A stretch of 24,066 nucleotides of DNA from UBA2428 sp002343545. Its GTDB lineage: Bacteria > Bdellovibrionota > UBA2428. Made by a program: the position numbers and the translations under genes. The notes under the pieces were generated by a model. It saw nothing but the letters and a program-made list of their open reading frames with translations. It searched no databases and had not been told where the DNA came from. How positions within the stretch are numbered: the first letter of the stretch is position 1; each line of letters begins with the position of its first letter. The stretch covers positions 1 through 24,066 of the forward strand of contig CALFZE010000084.1 of assembly GCA_937952285.1 (NCBI GenBank). Reading direction: 5' to 3'. Below, one piece after another: positions 22,661 through 24,066 of this stretch.

Positions 22661-23109
22661 TTACTCGCAAAAAATCCGAACGCGATGGGCCCCGTCGTCG
22701 ACGTCGATCGTGAGCTCATCCATTTGCTCGAGCAAGGCGTCCAGGTCTTCGGGCTTCAAGCGCGCGAGATCGACCTTCACGCCGCTCTCGCGCAGGACGT
22801 GGTCGACGTGCGCCTTCGCGCTCGACGGGAGCAAGCCCGCCAACTTCACGCCCGCTCGCAGGAACTGGATCGACACGCGGATGTTCACGCGCGACGGCCC
22901 GCCCTCCTCGTCGCACTCCTCGGCGGCTTCCTCCGACTCGACGACGACGCGCAGATACTTCGGAGGAGGACGCTCCGAAGCGGCGCTTCCGAGGCCGCGA
23001 CGCCCCCACCCGCCTGCAACGCGACGAGCAAGCGCTCCGCCTCTTCGGCGGTGATTTTGCCCTCGGCGAGCAACGCGAGGATCTTGCGACGAGATTCGTT
23101 CACGGTCAT
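22661..23109 (-). pseudogene. SHOCT-like domain protein, split by a one-base frameshift
   Basis: Two adjacent pieces form one recognisable protein. The first (22885-23109) starts with MTVNESRRKILALLAEGKITAEEAERLL, the SHOCT-like helix pair of YvlB/LiaX-type proteins. The second (22661-22888) ends with the rest of the family pattern: NIRVSIQFLRAGVKLAGLLP, LKPEDLDALLEQMDELTIDV and VRIFCE. Between them the expected linker and PPPKYLRVVVESEEAAEE strand are found in the second piece's frame. The shift maps to near the run of five Cs at 23003-23007 (five Gs in the gene); one more base there would join everything into about 149 residues, the normal size. AGGAGGG precedes the ATG at 23109 at good spacing. 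It may be a sequencing error, a genuine mutation, or less likely recoding. Confidence 0.75.
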
Positions 23110-23210
23110 CGGTCCCTCCTAGCGCAAGGTAATTTCGATGCGGTGCCGCGACTGGCGCACGTCGGGTAGCTCACGCCAAACACCCGCTCCATAACCCTTA
23201 AGAATAACGC

Positions 23211-24066
23211 CTAAGCGATCCCGAGCACGTCAAAGTCCCTCGCGCGCGCCTTCCGAAGCTCCTCGGGAAGCGCGGCGAGAATTCCGGCCCCCAGGGCCTC
23301 GATAAGCGGCGCCTTGTAATGTTCGCGGCGATACGCGAGCCCGATCTCGCGCGCCGGCAGGGGCTTTTCGAAGTCGACGAGCTTCGTGCGGTCGTCGAGA
23401 TGCTCCGTGGCGAGGTACGGCAACAGCGTGTAGCCACCGTAGGACGCCACGAGATTCTTGAGCGTCTCGAGGCTGCCGCTCTCGAACTCGTAGCGACGCT
23501 TGGCCCCGCCCGAACGACGGATCGAACAGACGTCGAGCACCTGGTGCCGAAGGCAATGACCTTCCTCGAGGAGCCAGATATCCCCGAACTTGAGCGACGG
23601 GTACTTGATCCGCTTCTGCCGGCCCAACTCGTGGCTCGAGTGACAAAGTACCGAGAAGGGCTCGTAGAAGAGCGGCTTCTCGAAGATGCGCGCGGCCTTG
23701 AGCGGCGTCGCGAGCAGACCGACGTCGATCTCGTCGGCCCCGAGCGCATCGATGATGCGCGAAGTCTGCATTTCGCGGATGTTGAGGTCGAGGTTCGGGT
23801 AATCGCGCTCGAGCACTGGGAGAAGCCGAGGCAGCAAATAGGGCGCGATCGTGGGAATGACCCCCAGCACGAGCTCGCCGCGCAGCGCCTGCGCCGTGTC
23901 CGCGCTCACGATGCCCTCGAGCTTCTTGGCCTCGAAGAGCACGGCCTGCATTTGCTCGAGGACCCGACGCCCCACTTCGGTCAGCAGGATCGGCTTTTTC
24001 GCGCGGTCAAAAAGCACGACGCCCAAGTCTTCTTCGAGCTTCTGGATCTGCATGCTGAGCGTGGGT
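23211..24066 (-). CDS. oxyR: OxyR-like LysR family regulator (N-terminus beyond window)
   Basis: The minus-strand gene runs off the right edge; at least 284 residues are inside. The visible start is the end of the winged helix (PTLSMQIQKLEEDLGVVLFDR), followed by the linker helix and a periplasmic-binding-like LysR effector domain. The diagnostic feature is GHCLRHQVLDVC: two cysteines nine residues apart (codons at 23553-23555 and 23526-23528), matching the redox pair C199/C208 of E. coli OxyR with its GHCLRDQ context. The likely role is therefore a hydrogen peroxide sensor that activates antioxidant genes. In this window no catalase or peroxidase lies next to it; its targets are presumably elsewhere. 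The first 20 or so residues of the DNA-binding domain are missing only because the window ends. Confidence 0.88.
   Translation of the reverse strand, partial: PTLSMQIQKLEEDLGVVLFDRAKKPILLTEVGRRVLEQMQAVLFEAKKLEGIVSADTAQALRGELVLGVIPTIAPYLLPRLLPVLERDYPNLDLNIREMQTSRIIDALGADEIDVGLLATPLKAARIFEKPLFYEPFSVLCHSSHELGRQKRIKYPSLKFGDIWLLEEGHCLRHQVLDVCSIRRSGGAKRRYEFESGSLETLKNLVASYGGYTLLPYLATEHLDDRTKLVDFEKPLPAREIGLAYRREHYKAPLIEALGAGILAALPEELRKARARDFDVLGIA

Noticed and set aside
22716..23009. 97-codon minus-strand frame overlapping the SHOCT-like gene
   Set aside because: Its Arg/Gly-rich translation is the third frame and matches neither half of the SHOCT-like protein.
23002..23010. Programmed -1 frameshift site in the SHOCT-like gene
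   Set aside because: The local codons GGT GGG GGC do not allow good re-pairing after slippage and no stimulatory structure was evident, so an indel is the simpler explanation.

Overview
This is a GC-rich, gene-dense stretch of a Gram-negative bacterial chromosome. It encodes an outer-membrane-type lipoprotein, several Sec-secreted proteins, an RND/MMPL exporter and an OxyR-type regulator. No rRNA, tRNA, CRISPR array, transposase, phage gene or plasmid gene was recognised. The several secreted proteins I could not place would fit a Bdellovibrionota/deltaproteobacterial-type lineage, but that placement is a guess and nothing here proves it.

Layout. 138-971 (-) is a Cho/UvrC-N-like GIY-YIG nuclease, divergent from a small secreted Cys-containing protein (1145-1681) and a YaeQ-family protein (1733-2278). 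A minus-strand run from 6999 down to 2282 holds a mono-heme secreted protein, an endonuclease/exonuclease/phosphatase-fold protein, a Gfo/Idh/MocA oxidoreductase and a beta-propeller lipoprotein. A divergent plus-strand group holds a pirin, a VTT (DedA/YqaA-like) membrane protein and an unknown secreted protein (7121-9601). A minus-strand pair follows: a CPA2 cation:proton antiporter (14387-12162) and then an RND/MMPL transporter (12122-9735).

An envelope/stress-type cluster comes next: a SYLF/Ysc84 protein with a textbook terminator, a glycine-zipper protein with a YflT-like start, and a DUF1328 mini membrane protein with a good sigma70-like promoter (14550-16351). After a methyltransferase, a large unknown secreted protein and a small acidic protein lies a tRNA-dihydrouridine synthase (19251-20240). 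The right end has a response regulator/histidine kinase pair, two small proteins whose convergent 3' ends share a 14-bp tandem repeat, a SHOCT-like domain gene that appears split by a one-base frameshift, and the 5'-truncated (window edge) OxyR-like regulator.

How the genes relate: most are housekeeping, redox, stress or envelope genes in short operons. I see no new defence, secretion or mobile system. The observations most worth checking are the frameshift in the SHOCT-like gene (22661-23109), the repeat spanning two stop codons (22359-22400), the structured gap at 15947-16030, the 108-bp inverted-repeat-bounded gap at 9625-9732, and a set of starts that lack a Shine-Dalgarno sequence but carry -10-like sequences almost touching the start codon. 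No gap inside the window exceeds 300 bases without a gene; bases 1-137 hold nothing I can assign.
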